From a virus, in IMG/VR virus record IMGVR_UViG_3300044858_000832, positions 1 through 26,689 of that record: DNA of 26,689 nt; one strand, 5' to 3'. Every line of letters starts with the position of its first letter. The stretch's first letter is position 1. The notes below the pieces were generated by a model. It was not told the DNA's origin. It saw nothing but the letters and a program-made list of their open reading frames with translations, and made no database searches. The position numbers and the translations under genes were made by a program. Of the stretch, positions 1-7,290 are shown one piece after another.

Positions 1-3000
1 TTTTTGCGTTCAGCGCAGCAGTTGACGTCGCTGTACTCTCTATTGCGAAATTGGTTGCACCAAACACCATCCACATCGGCGCACCTGCTTGTGTCAAATC
101 CCACAGAATAACCCTTGTAGCTTCCACTGTAATCAACACCTGCGCCGGGAACTGTCGTGCACTACCTCTGTAGACCTGCGTAACGCCACTACCTGCATTC
201 AGCTTATAGAACACCGCAGCTGTCGTATCATAGTAGTAACTATTAGTAGTTGCACCGCTGATAGCTCTTGCACCAGCCTCATTAGCAGCGCTCCCTAACC
301 AGTTACCCGACAAGGTCTCATTCTCCCAAGACGTATGTGAGCAACGCTTACGCCATGCACCACCGTCAGAGTCCTTAGTGGTGTCATAGATGAAGGTATC
401 TACAAGGGTACCTGGGAAGACTGTCTTGTCGATGGCGGATAGTGTATTGTCAGCTGTAGTAATAGTAGAAGATGTTGTCAGTGCCCCTGTGACTGCCATC
501 CCAGAGGCGGTGATATCTAATACTGTTGCACTGTTGAACTTAAGTAACAAGTTACCTGCAGAATAGCTATGATCGAGTACAGTTGCATTATTGCTGTTAT
601 CAAAGTAGAACTGAGTGTAAGGTCCACCGCCATTAGCTTTGAATTGTACACCAGATCTGTAAGCGCCATCCGTGTTGACACTGAGAAGGTTATGAGCACC
701 TGTGGTTAAGGTAGAGCTTATAAGCCCTGTAACAGCTAAGCCAGTCGCAGTGAATGATGCACGTATACCGTTATTAGCGTATATACGGACAGAGTCGTTA
801 GTCTCGTCAATCCCAATAGCAGTGTACAGACTGGAATCTGTGGATAAATATGCGGCGTCGTTATCGATGTATGTATAGAGTGTTCTAGTACCGTTGGTCA
901 GCGAAGATACAAAGCCACTGCTGCCTTTGTTAACACTCAATGTGCCTGTAACAGCAACAGGCGCAGCAAAACTAGTAATCGAAGTAGCCTTAGCGATGGA
1001 CATCACCACTAGACCACTGGCATTATACACCTCAAATGCATCATTCTCTGACGCAGCACCTTTACCTATCAACCACTGATCAACACCGTTATTCTGAAAT
1101 GTGATACGTGTGGCAGTAGATGCGGTGTTGTTCATCGTCAGGGCTAAATTAGACGATTTTGTGAGTGTCAAATTACCTGTGACAGCTAACCCTGTCGAAG
1201 TAAAATCAGCTATCCCACCTACACGTAGTGTCTCTCCCCCAAGACTGCCAGACTGAAATAACTCTACAAGTTTCGTAGCTTCGGTAGCCTTAACAAACAG
1301 TCCAGGGTTATTAGTTCCATTTGCATAGCGGAAGAGTTCATATGTAGTAGCATCTGCGCCACGAAATTGTACACCTGCTGTGCTGGATATGAGACCAGTG
1401 ACGGCAAGACCGCTAGCAGAAAACACGCCCTTCAAAAGGCCATTAACGCCAAACTCAATATTAGTGGCAGTGTTCGTATTCAGAAATGCTGAATATGCGG
1501 ATCCGCCTGCTAATTGTGCAGAGCTCCCCATAAGACCAAAGCTAAGATCACCGCCTGTATTAGTCTGGCGTAAGTATGATATTGATGCACCCGCGCCTGT
1601 GATGCTCGCCCAGTTTCCGCTGTTTGCTGTACCATTAGTATTAGTGAATTGACCAGTAGCGCCTAATGTACCTGTTACTGCGAGACCGCTAGCGGAAAAC
1701 GTCCCCACCGGTGCACCAGCACCGCTCGTGTTAGTAGCGCCACAACCAATTGCAACGCGGGTAGCTGCATGGAGACCTGCCAAACCGTAGCCTATGTAAA
1801 GATTATTAGCAGACGAATCAGCATCCATCCATGCCACCATCATTTTGCTAGCAGCGTTTGTGTAATGTGGTGTAGCAATTACGCCGATCTTACGTGTTGC
1901 ATCAGTGATTGTAGATGCGGAGATGTCTGCACCGACGAGCAACGCACCAGAACCCGTGATAGCACCGTTCTGTGCACTGATAGCGCCTGTTGCGTTAAAT
2001 GTACCTGTGACTCCAACACCAACTGCGTTCCACGACAGGATACCTGAACCGGCAACAGCCAAGTAACCTATCCAACCGGTGGGCGTATTAATAAATGGAG
2101 CAGAGTTGTACAAAGATAACCCAGCTTCTGTTGATAGTGGAGTGCCTGTAGGTTTAAAGCGAGAAGCATCAGCGACACCCGTAGAGCTGAATGTACCTGT
2201 GATTACTGCATTACCATTGGAACCACTACCTGTGATACGAAACACTTCCGTTGTCGAGCCACTGTACCCAAGTCTGATGGCGAAGGCTGATTGTTGTCCA
2301 GCCAACGCATACCCATAAAGTGCAAAGGTGTTGTTATTAGCGGATGTAGAATCCAAGCCTTGCATACGAAGTATTGGGCCACTAATACCAGCAGAATATG
2401 CTGCGGTATCTTTCACCACCAGCGGAATTGCACCAGTAAGGGTGACAGTATCAGTTGCACTGATTGTACCAGTAACAGCCACACCTGTAGCAGTCAGCTT
2501 CAGCGTATTAACACCGCCGATGTACATATCGAGTGTATTCGCGCTAGACTCAAACAGATAAGTGTCACTACCACCATCGAGATACAGTTTATTAGTAGCC
2601 GGTAATGAGAACCAACCTGGTCCGACGGAGAATTGCGTAATCTGCGTGCCGCTACCACCGTGATAACCATATGTCAGCACAGTGGCATTAAAGTTAAATT
2701 GACCGGCGCTGTTACCATCATGCCAAAGCTCTATTTGCGGATTCGCATTTCCAATCACACGAAGGTTATCTACGAAGGCTGCTTTGTAGCTATTTACAAA
2801 TTTACTAGCAGAGGTTGCATTGGTTATTGTGCTTGTAACACTCAGCGTTCCGGTCACAGCAGCGCCTGTAGCAGTCAGCTTAAGTGTATTCACTCCGCCA
2901 ACGTAAGCATCCAGTACATTAGCGCCAGATTCAAACAGATACGTATCGCCACCGACACCTGCAGCACCGTCTAAGTATAACTTCTTTGTACCTTCAAGTA

Positions 3001-3142
3001 CAATATCATTAAGAGACTTGATATTGACAATCGCTTTATTCAGATTGTCAAAGTTAGTATCAATCTCAGCATTAGTAAGTGGGAGACCTTTTACCGTACT
3101 CCCAGTGCTATTTCCAGTTTCCCGTAAAAGGATCTCAGCCAT
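1..3142 (-). CDS. Large repetitive tail fiber protein, C-terminus beyond window
   Basis: The reading frame starts at an ATG sharing one base with the stop codon of the preceding gene (TAATG). It stays open for 1047 codons to the left edge, so the C-terminus is missing. The N-terminus holds a segment reading GLPLTNAEIDTNFDNLN (about residues 19-35), a type of motif that in my recollection is common near the start of large phage fibers. The middle (about 90-890) is built from some ten spaced copies of a short motif like ATGLAVTGTLSATG, typical of an elongated beta-rich trimeric shaft. From about residue 900 the sequence changes to a non-repetitive domain with DGGAWRKRCSHTSWENETL and later PMWMVF. 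I have seen this combination in large phage fibers, and it probably begins a globular adhesin or carbohydrate-binding part. Role: host recognition. The fiber class is secure; the receptor is unknown. Confidence 0.85.
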   Translation of the reverse strand, partial: MAEILLRETGNSTGSTVKGLPLTNAEIDTNFDNLNKAIVNIKSLNDIVLEGTKKLYLDGAAGVGGDTYLFESGANVLDAYVGGVNTLKLTATGAAVTGTLSVTSTITNATSASKFVNSYKAAFVDNLRVIGNANPQIELWHDGNSAGQFNFNATVLTYGYHGGSGTQITQFSVGPGWFSLPATNKLYLDGGSDTYLFESSANTLDMYIGGVNTLKLTATGVAVTGTISATDTVTLTGAIPLVVKDTAAYSAGISGPILRMQGLDSTSANNNTFALYGYALAGQQSAFAIRLGYSGSTTEVFRITGSGSNGNAVITGTFSSTGVADASRFKPTGTPLSTEAGLSLYNSAPFINTPTGWIGYLAVAGSGILSWNAVGVGVTGTFNATGAISAQNGAITGSGALLVGADISASTITDATRKIGVIATPHYTNAASKMMVAWMDADSSANNLYIGYGLAGLHAATRVAIGCGATNTSGAGAPVGTFSASGLAVTGTLGATGQFTNTNGTANSGNWASITGAGASISYLRQTNTGGDLSFGLMGSSAQLAGGSAYSAFLNTNTATNIEFGVNGLLKGVFSASGLAVTGLISSTAGVQFRGADATTYELFRYANGTNNPGLFVKATEATKLVELFQSGSLGGETLRVGGIADFTSTGLAVTGNLTLTKSSNLALTMNNTASTATRITFQNNGVDQWLIGKGAASENDAFEVYNASGLVVMSIAKATSITSFAAPVAVTGTLSVNKGSSGFVSSLTNGTRTLYTYIDNDAAYLSTDSSLYTAIGIDETNDSVRIYANNGIRASFTATGLAVTGLISSTLTTGAHNLLSVNTDGAYRSGVQFKANGGGPYTQFYFDNSNNATVLDHSYSAGNLLLKFNSATVLDITASGMAVTGALTTSSTITTADNTLSAIDKTVFPGTLVDTFIYDTTKDSDGGAWRKRCSHTSWENETLSGNWLGSAANEAGARAISGATTNSYYYDTTAAVFYKLNAGSGVTQVYRGSARQFPAQVLITVEATRVILWDLTQAGAPMWMVFGATNFAIESTATSTAALNAK
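2460..2985 (-). repeat. Duplicated ~45-residue module in the fiber shaft
   Basis: Two closely similar stretches of the fiber lie at about 2985-2830 and 2610-2460. Each reads K-LYLDG, then DTYLFES-AN-LD-Y-GGVNTLKLTATG, then AVTGT. The first copy has a five-residue insertion (AAGVG). The similarity is visible at DNA level, so this is probably an intragenic duplication. Confidence 0.8.
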
Positions 3143-3600
3143 TATGCGCCCCTAAGAGTCCAGATGACGGACATAGAGTCCGCAGCACCTTTGGTTATCA
3201 CATCGAAGATAGCTCTAGCAATCATACTACCAGATGCTGCATCGTTGAACATACCAACTTCGACTAAAGCGCCTGTACCAGTACCAGCGGGGAACACAGC
3301 AGTAACCACTAAGCTGTCATTTGCGAAGCTAGTGGTAGAGATCACAGCACTATTAATAGCAACTCTTGCGACTTCAGCCGCTAAAGTGGTCTGTGCAGCA
3401 GCTGCAGCAGTATTGGTAGTACCTACAGCCATGTGCGACAAAGCACTAGCGGCTGCATCTTTCATTCTGGATATAAACAAGGCTAATCCAGTTTGTACAA
3501 CTAAGTTATCAATCTCTCGTGTTTCTTTAAGAGCACCTTCTGCATCTCTGACTTCTATATGCAGTTTGCCCTTGAAACTTACAGAACTGTCTAATTTCAT
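3142..3600 (-). CDS. Conserved phage tail/baseplate-type structural protein
   Basis: A 152-residue protein. An in-frame ATG nine bases upstream (3609) has AAGG directly against it with no spacer. The ATG at 3600 has AGGA eight bases upstream, so I take 3600 as the start. The sequence has the layout of a common small phage tail protein: a short beta N-terminus, NLVVQTGLALF near residue 37, a MAVGTTNTAAAAAQTTLAAE stretch, then VTAVFPAGTGTGALVEVGMF and a C-terminal end with WTLRG. Family members sit among fiber genes of many siphoviruses and myoviruses. The gene starts two bases after the preceding stop region and overlaps the big fiber gene by one base, so it probably acts as a fiber-attachment or fiber-base component. 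That exact role is inferred. Confidence 0.7.
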   Translation of the reverse strand: MKLDSSVSFKGKLHIEVRDAEGALKETREIDNLVVQTGLALFISRMKDAAASALSHMAVGTTNTAAAAAQTTLAAEVARVAINSAVISTTSFANDSLVVTAVFPAGTGTGALVEVGMFNDAASGSMIARAIFDVITKGAADSMSVIWTLRGA

Positions 3601-3611
3601 TTCTTGCATCC

Positions 3612-4139
3612 TTAAGTTAATTGTGCATATGACCCTACAGCGTAGTCTTCTGCGAAGTACGTATTATCGTTGTAACTCTGTATCAGGCATGCACCTGTGG
3701 ATGTAAAGCTTATAGTATCGTCTAACACCTTAGACATACTAATATAATTCGTATCCGCTATAGAAACGGTATCTGATAAGGACTTTGTAAGGTCTATTGC
3801 GCTTATGCTATCAATTACACTATAAGTATCATGCAATATCTTGGACACATCTATAGAGGTGATGGCATCAGTTGCAGACATTGTGTCAGCTAATGACTTT
3901 GTAAATGCGATAGCCGCACTGTCTAGAATACTGAATGCATCTACATTATAGACCTCTCTGTAGTTATCTACGATGTTTCTATCAGAGAGTGGTCCGAAAT
4001 CAGTAATCGAAATGTCAATAGACGGAGTATCGACACCAATATCTGAAGCAGCATAATCACCAAGTGAGACATCGATAGCTGTATCTGGTGTCTCAATAAC
4101 GCGGTCAGTCCCTGATAGAACAATCGTTTTTACGCTCAT
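3612..4139 (-). CDS. Small tail-associated protein with four tandem 17-19-residue repeats
   Basis: A 175-residue protein not recognised as a named family. Residues 77-149 hold four consecutive units of 17-19 residues with the pattern I-(A/D/S)-x-(T/S)-K-x-L-x-D-T-x-S-x-x-(D/T); the DT pairs fall at regular spacing. The N-terminal 60 residues are acidic and beta-prone, and the last ~25 are tyrosine- and asparagine-rich. There is no signal peptide or membrane segment. The start overlaps the stop of the upstream gene by four bases (ATGA), so the two genes are translationally coupled. Its position between two fiber or tip genes suggests a structural part of the tail fiber network. An extended repeat stalk is inferred from the pattern only. 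Confidence 0.65.
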   Translation of the reverse strand: MSVKTIVLSGTDRVIETPDTAIDVSLGDYAASDIGVDTPSIDISITDFGPLSDRNIVDNYREVYNVDAFSILDSAAIAFTKSLADTMSATDAITSIDVSKILHDTYSVIDSISAIDLTKSLSDTVSIADTNYISMSKVLDDTISFTSTGACLIQSYNDNTYFAEDYAVGSYAQLT

Positions 4140-4741
4140 GTTGTTAACTCAGTTGGACTAAATAAGAATTCAATCATACCACGCATAGGCTTCCAGGTGC
4201 GCGGATAAAGCGCACTAGCAGGCTCAGTTACGCGTAACTCAAAGAATCCATGTGTAGGAATCCCAGGCTTAGGTTGCACTGCCCAATCAGTGGACAACGC
4301 TTTTGGGAACTGCAGATACACCTTATTTGGAATGTAGCTGGCCCAATCTGAAGATTGTGAAGGTGGTACAGCATTGACAATATCAGTACCTATTAGGCGC
4401 TTGTAGTACCCATCACCATAGGTTACAACTTCCTCTCGTGAATACGCTACAGCAGCACTCCATGCGCCCATCTCTACTGGGACACGTACGTTTAACGTGT
4501 CTGTTACACCGCCAGGTTCTACTGTAGTAGGTACTACTTCTAGACCATCTTCGTCAAGCAGACCTGTATTAGCAGCCTCAATTACAGAGGCTTCGAATTC
4601 ATAAGCGCCACTGTAGGCGTTAGTTAAAAAGTTTAATGTTACTTCAAATTCCTGTTGTTCACCCTGGATAAGAGACCAGAGTACGGAACCTGAATCCGTT
4701 TGCAAATCTGTTGTTGTATCAGTAATTCTTGCTCTAGCCAT
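4136..4741 (-). CDS. Tail-tip accessory protein with chitin-binding-like segment
   Basis: A 201-residue protein. The first ~90 residues look like an immunoglobulin-like beta domain (alternating hydrophobics, LWSLIQGEQQEFEVTLNF near 21-38). Residues ~94-133 have the spacing of a small carbohydrate-binding module of the ChtBD3/CBM5-12 type: W94, Y100, VVTYGDGYYK, then N-PP and W133. The last ~60 residues end in a hydrophobic FFELRV...FLFSPT strand pair. The ATG is preceded by AGGA at about ten bases. This is the first gene after a 188-base gene-free stretch and is translationally coupled to the next gene. Likely a surface adhesin or fiber accessory protein. The carbohydrate-binding assignment is a motif-level call. 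Confidence 0.65.
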   Translation of the reverse strand: MARARITDTTTDLQTDSGSVLWSLIQGEQQEFEVTLNFLTNAYSGAYEFEASVIEAANTGLLDEDGLEVVPTTVEPGGVTDTLNVRVPVEMGAWSAAVAYSREEVVTYGDGYYKRLIGTDIVNAVPPSQSSDWASYIPNKVYLQFPKALSTDWAVQPKPGIPTHGFFELRVTEPASALYPRTWKPMRGMIEFLFSPTELTT

Positions 4742-4929
4742 GATGCTTAATTCCTAGGGTTAATACATAGGTTAATGATTAAAGAGGTATATACATGATA
4801 CTGCTGACATCTGTAGCGATTAATACAGGGGAGCGGTAAAGTTCAATAATTTAACAGTTTCGCACAAGATAGAATTATCGCAGTTACTATAATATCACGA
4901 CTATAGATTTATCTGCGATTTCTAGAATC
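4742..4929 (-). other. AT-rich gene-free stretch with imperfect hairpin
   Basis: This is the longest clearly non-coding gap between tail genes here. On the minus strand it holds a two-part inverted repeat at 4917-4879, with CGCAG and CTGCG as outer arms and CTATA and TATAG as inner arms. No U-tract follows, so it is not a standard terminator. Further down, TTGAAC followed after 15-16 bases by TATTAA/ATTAAT is a weak sigma70-like candidate. I see no ORF with a ribosome binding site. A promoter or RNA processing region for the last fiber genes is possible but unproven. Confidence 0.35.
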
Positions 4930-5781
4930 TTATACCGTTATAGTAAGTTCTAACGCTTCCATAACTAGGAAGTTTGCAACACCACCTGTTAAGCCTGTGA
5001 TCGACACCGTTACATCTGCATTAGTATCAACTGAGGAGTACGTAGGTGCAATAGTACCTGAATTATCTGTAATAACCTGACGCGATAGTAGACCTCTATT
5101 TTGAGCAGACATGCTATGCTTAGCGTGTGCAGCGCTATCGTTAGCCGCTGTTTTCATTGTAGTGGAGCCTAGTTTTAATACAGTTGTCTTCGCATCAACG
5201 TTATTGATTGTGGAGAAGGTTGCATCGAGACTGATGCCACTATGCACGCCTAACACGCCACCAGGTATCGAATAAGCCATCATGTTAACAGCTGTGATTA
5301 CCGCTGAGTATGCCTCTGCAGAGCCTACCGCGGTAAGCAACGACGTAGCTTCCGCGCCTGCTGGTGTATACGGTATAAATTGAGCCTCTGCTTTAGTGAA
5401 TTTAGTGAATACTTGTCCAACGGTAGTCGTAGCGAAGACTGTGTAGTAGTATCCTGCAAGTCCACCTACTACAGCATCTGCCGGCAGGTATAACCATGCT
5501 GAGCTATATACAGCTGGCAGTACTACATCTAACGTGACGATACCATCAGCGTCTATAGTACCACTGCTGCCAAGCACGACAGGCACTGCTGTTTTTACTA
5601 TAATTTCTGTACTCTTTTCAGGTGCAACTGCTGCACTAATCAATTCATTAAACTTAACCAGCGTGGTGGATAAGGTGCGACCGGTCTTACGATTATAGGC
5701 TACAACGTTAGTACCATTATTAGATTGCACCTCCCAGTTACTAGAGAGCTGCTGCGCCATTAGCTGAGATCTGACATTCAT
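4930..5781 (-). CDS. Unrecognised tail-fiber-region structural protein
   Basis: A 283-residue protein with a good ribosome binding site (AAGGA, seven bases before ATG). The first ~45 residues form a short charged start containing QQLSSNWEVQ and a KTGRT segment. The rest is a beta-rich, Ala/Thr/Val/Ser-rich protein typical of phage fiber or decoration proteins. Around residues 215-235 is a His/Ser-rich AAHAKHSMSAQNRGLLSR stretch, and the C-terminus is VMEALELTITV. There is no catalytic motif, signal peptide or membrane helix. It sits between the GC-rich islet and the gene-free stretch, downstream of the central tip protein. A structural role is inferred from context and composition. Confidence 0.6.
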   Translation of the reverse strand: MNVRSQLMAQQLSSNWEVQSNNGTNVVAYNRKTGRTLSTTLVKFNELISAAVAPEKSTEIIVKTAVPVVLGSSGTIDADGIVTLDVVLPAVYSSAWLYLPADAVVGGLAGYYYTVFATTTVGQVFTKFTKAEAQFIPYTPAGAEATSLLTAVGSAEAYSAVITAVNMMAYSIPGGVLGVHSGISLDATFSTINNVDAKTTVLKLGSTTMKTAANDSAAHAKHSMSAQNRGLLSRQVITDNSGTIAPTYSSVDTNADVTVSITGLTGGVANFLVMEALELTITV

Positions 5782-5784
5782 TTG

Positions 5785-6030
5785 TTATCCTTCGTCATTC
5801 ATTAGAATTACATTAAAGTTTAAATACTTTCGTCTATCGCCCGCTTTTCCTTCTGCCACATCGAACGGCTGGAAAATGCCCATAACCGCCCCAGGTTGCC
5901 CCAGGGCGCGGCGCGGTTTCGCGGGATGGCATGGGTATCGGCGAACGCCCAATTGTCCCGCCTGCGACCACTCTGCGCGCTTACGACAGCGAACCGTGAC
6001 TGCGTCAATGTAGTAAATACCACCACTCAC
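5785..6030 (-). CDS. Doubtful 81-aa ORF inside the GC-rich islet
   Basis: This frame begins with GTG immediately after the TGA of the 419-aa gene and runs to a TAA just before the next gene's start. The product would be basic and Cys/Arg/Pro-rich (RCRKRAEWSQAG, RRYPCHPAKPRRALGQPGA), unlike every neighbour. No Shine-Dalgarno sequence precedes the GTG. A second minus-strand frame (6026-5820, also GTG) and plus-strand frames through the same bases are also open, as expected from a lack of AT-rich stops in GC-rich DNA. It may be a degraded fragment of a transferred gene. I list it with low confidence so the interval is not left unexplained. Confidence 0.2.
   Translation of the reverse strand: MSGGIYYIDAVTVRCRKRAEWSQAGQLGVRRYPCHPAKPRRALGQPGAVMGIFQPFDVAEGKAGDRRKYLNFNVILMNDEG
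5831..6010. other. GC-rich islet, likely recent foreign insertion
   Basis: By hand count 114 of 180 bases are G or C (63%), while both flanking fiber genes look near 40%. The change is abrupt on both sides and coincides exactly with the space between the stop of the 419-aa gene and the start of the 283-aa gene. No terminal repeats or target duplication could be identified by eye. Confidence 0.7.
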
Positions 6031-7290
6031 TCATAAGCTAGCAATCACCAAGGGAAATGGATTACTATTCACATCGGTCGGTGAGAAATGACCAGAGTAG
6101 CCTAACTGTTGTGTCATTCCGTCAACACCCCAACATGTCACGTGATGAGTAAAAGCCGCCTTAATACGTGCATAACGTGTTCCGCCTGAATCGTAGAAAG
6201 TTAGATATTCACCGTATGGATTGAATGCATGGTAGTACTGACTAGTACCTTGAGGGTCATAGTATCTGTGTATAACGACCCCGGTCATCGATTTCATACT
6301 GTTAAGCAAGACACCTTGACCTATTGGCACAGCATATTCTATCGTCTGGTTATAACCTATTGTTGGTGCGCTATAGAAAGCTGGTGCAGAGAAACTCCCA
6401 TTTGCTGTTACTATGGCATAAGGTCTGGCTACATTTGCGGTATACTCAATGGATATTGGTGTGTAATCTGAGTTCCAGATCCTGTTACCGCTAGCATCAT
6501 ATATCTCTAAACCGTAATCTGGTGAGGTAGGCGGCTCATCTAGATCTACTATAGTGTAACTTACAGTACACGAGGTGTCCCCTGTCCAAGCTGAGCATAC
6601 TGTATTCCATACAACAGGTGTCTGGTGGGAACATAAATAGACGCCTGTGTATTGACCTCCACCATTCACTTGCCAATTATGTAGAGACACTGATCCGCTA
6701 CCTGTGACATCTGTAATGAAAATCAATGGTTGATTCGTTAAAGGTCTGCTGAAGGTTAGTAAACTAGCTGCTGAATTAAACCATTGATCTCCTGAGTTAT
6801 TCCAGTCTGGAAAAGAACCTAAATCATTAACTATGACAGATGCTACATTGATTGTTCCAGATTCTAATATAGTGGCGTATTTAGATGTAAGCGATATATT
6901 TGAAATGCTATCTTCATTAAGCGCCTTAATACCATAAGTCGGGAATGTACCTGCGTCACTGCCAAAAGAAGCATACTTCTTATTTTTCAAGACTAGATTA
7001 AAGAAAGGTGTTGACCCAAATTGTAATAACGAACCGTAAGTGTTGTTCAAAGCGGGTACTTGTGCAACACCGTTAATATCTATATATTTGTCGGGAACCT
7101 CTAATAAGCAATACCAGGCATAATATCTAGCCCCAATACGTAATGGACCATCAGCTTGTACAGAGCTTACTTTCCCTGTTTCACTATATGACTGAGGCTC
7201 ATTAGCACCGTAATAAAAATAATTGGTAAAGATTGATGAGTCAAACGCTAAATCTCCGTTAGCTTTAAACGTTTTCAAACCATGAGCCAT
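6031..7290 (-). CDS. Tail protein downstream of the J-like tip protein (possibly DUF6453-like)
   Basis: A 419-residue protein. Its ATG overlaps the stop of the J-like gene by one base (TAATG) and GGAG lies eight bases upstream. It starts MAHGLKTFKANGDLAFDSS, a beginning shared by a group of proteins encoded directly after host-specificity protein J in many siphoviruses; I recall this group as DUF6453, which needs a search to confirm. The remainder is rich in Tyr, Gly, Ser, Thr and aromatic residues, with no membrane segments, and looks like beta-structured fiber or tip material. It is probably attached to the tail tip and helps in surface recognition. Confidence 0.65.
   Translation of the reverse strand: MAHGLKTFKANGDLAFDSSIFTNYFYYGANEPQSYSETGKVSSVQADGPLRIGARYYAWYCLLEVPDKYIDINGVAQVPALNNTYGSLLQFGSTPFFNLVLKNKKYASFGSDAGTFPTYGIKALNEDSISNISLTSKYATILESGTINVASVIVNDLGSFPDWNNSGDQWFNSAASLLTFSRPLTNQPLIFITDVTGSGSVSLHNWQVNGGGQYTGVYLCSHQTPVVWNTVCSAWTGDTSCTVSYTIVDLDEPPTSPDYGLEIYDASGNRIWNSDYTPISIEYTANVARPYAIVTANGSFSAPAFYSAPTIGYNQTIEYAVPIGQGVLLNSMKSMTGVVIHRYYDPQGTSQYYHAFNPYGEYLTFYDSGGTRYARIKAAFTHHVTCWGVDGMTQQLGYSGHFSPTDVNSNPFPLVIASL

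Noticed and set aside
894-2974. Several plus-strand frames of 60-113 codons in the left 3 kb
   Set aside because: They are antisense to one uninterrupted minus-strand fiber frame with clear repeats. None has a convincing ribosome binding site.
3164-3706. 180-codon plus-strand frame
   Set aside because: It is antisense to the 152-aa tail protein, and its Ala/Leu-rich product mirrors the Ala-rich stretch on the other strand.
5820-6026. Alternative 68-codon frame and plus-strand frames with CPAC in the GC-rich islet
   Set aside because: No ribosome binding sites, mutually overlapping frames, and GC-rich DNA opens frames by chance. None can be preferred.
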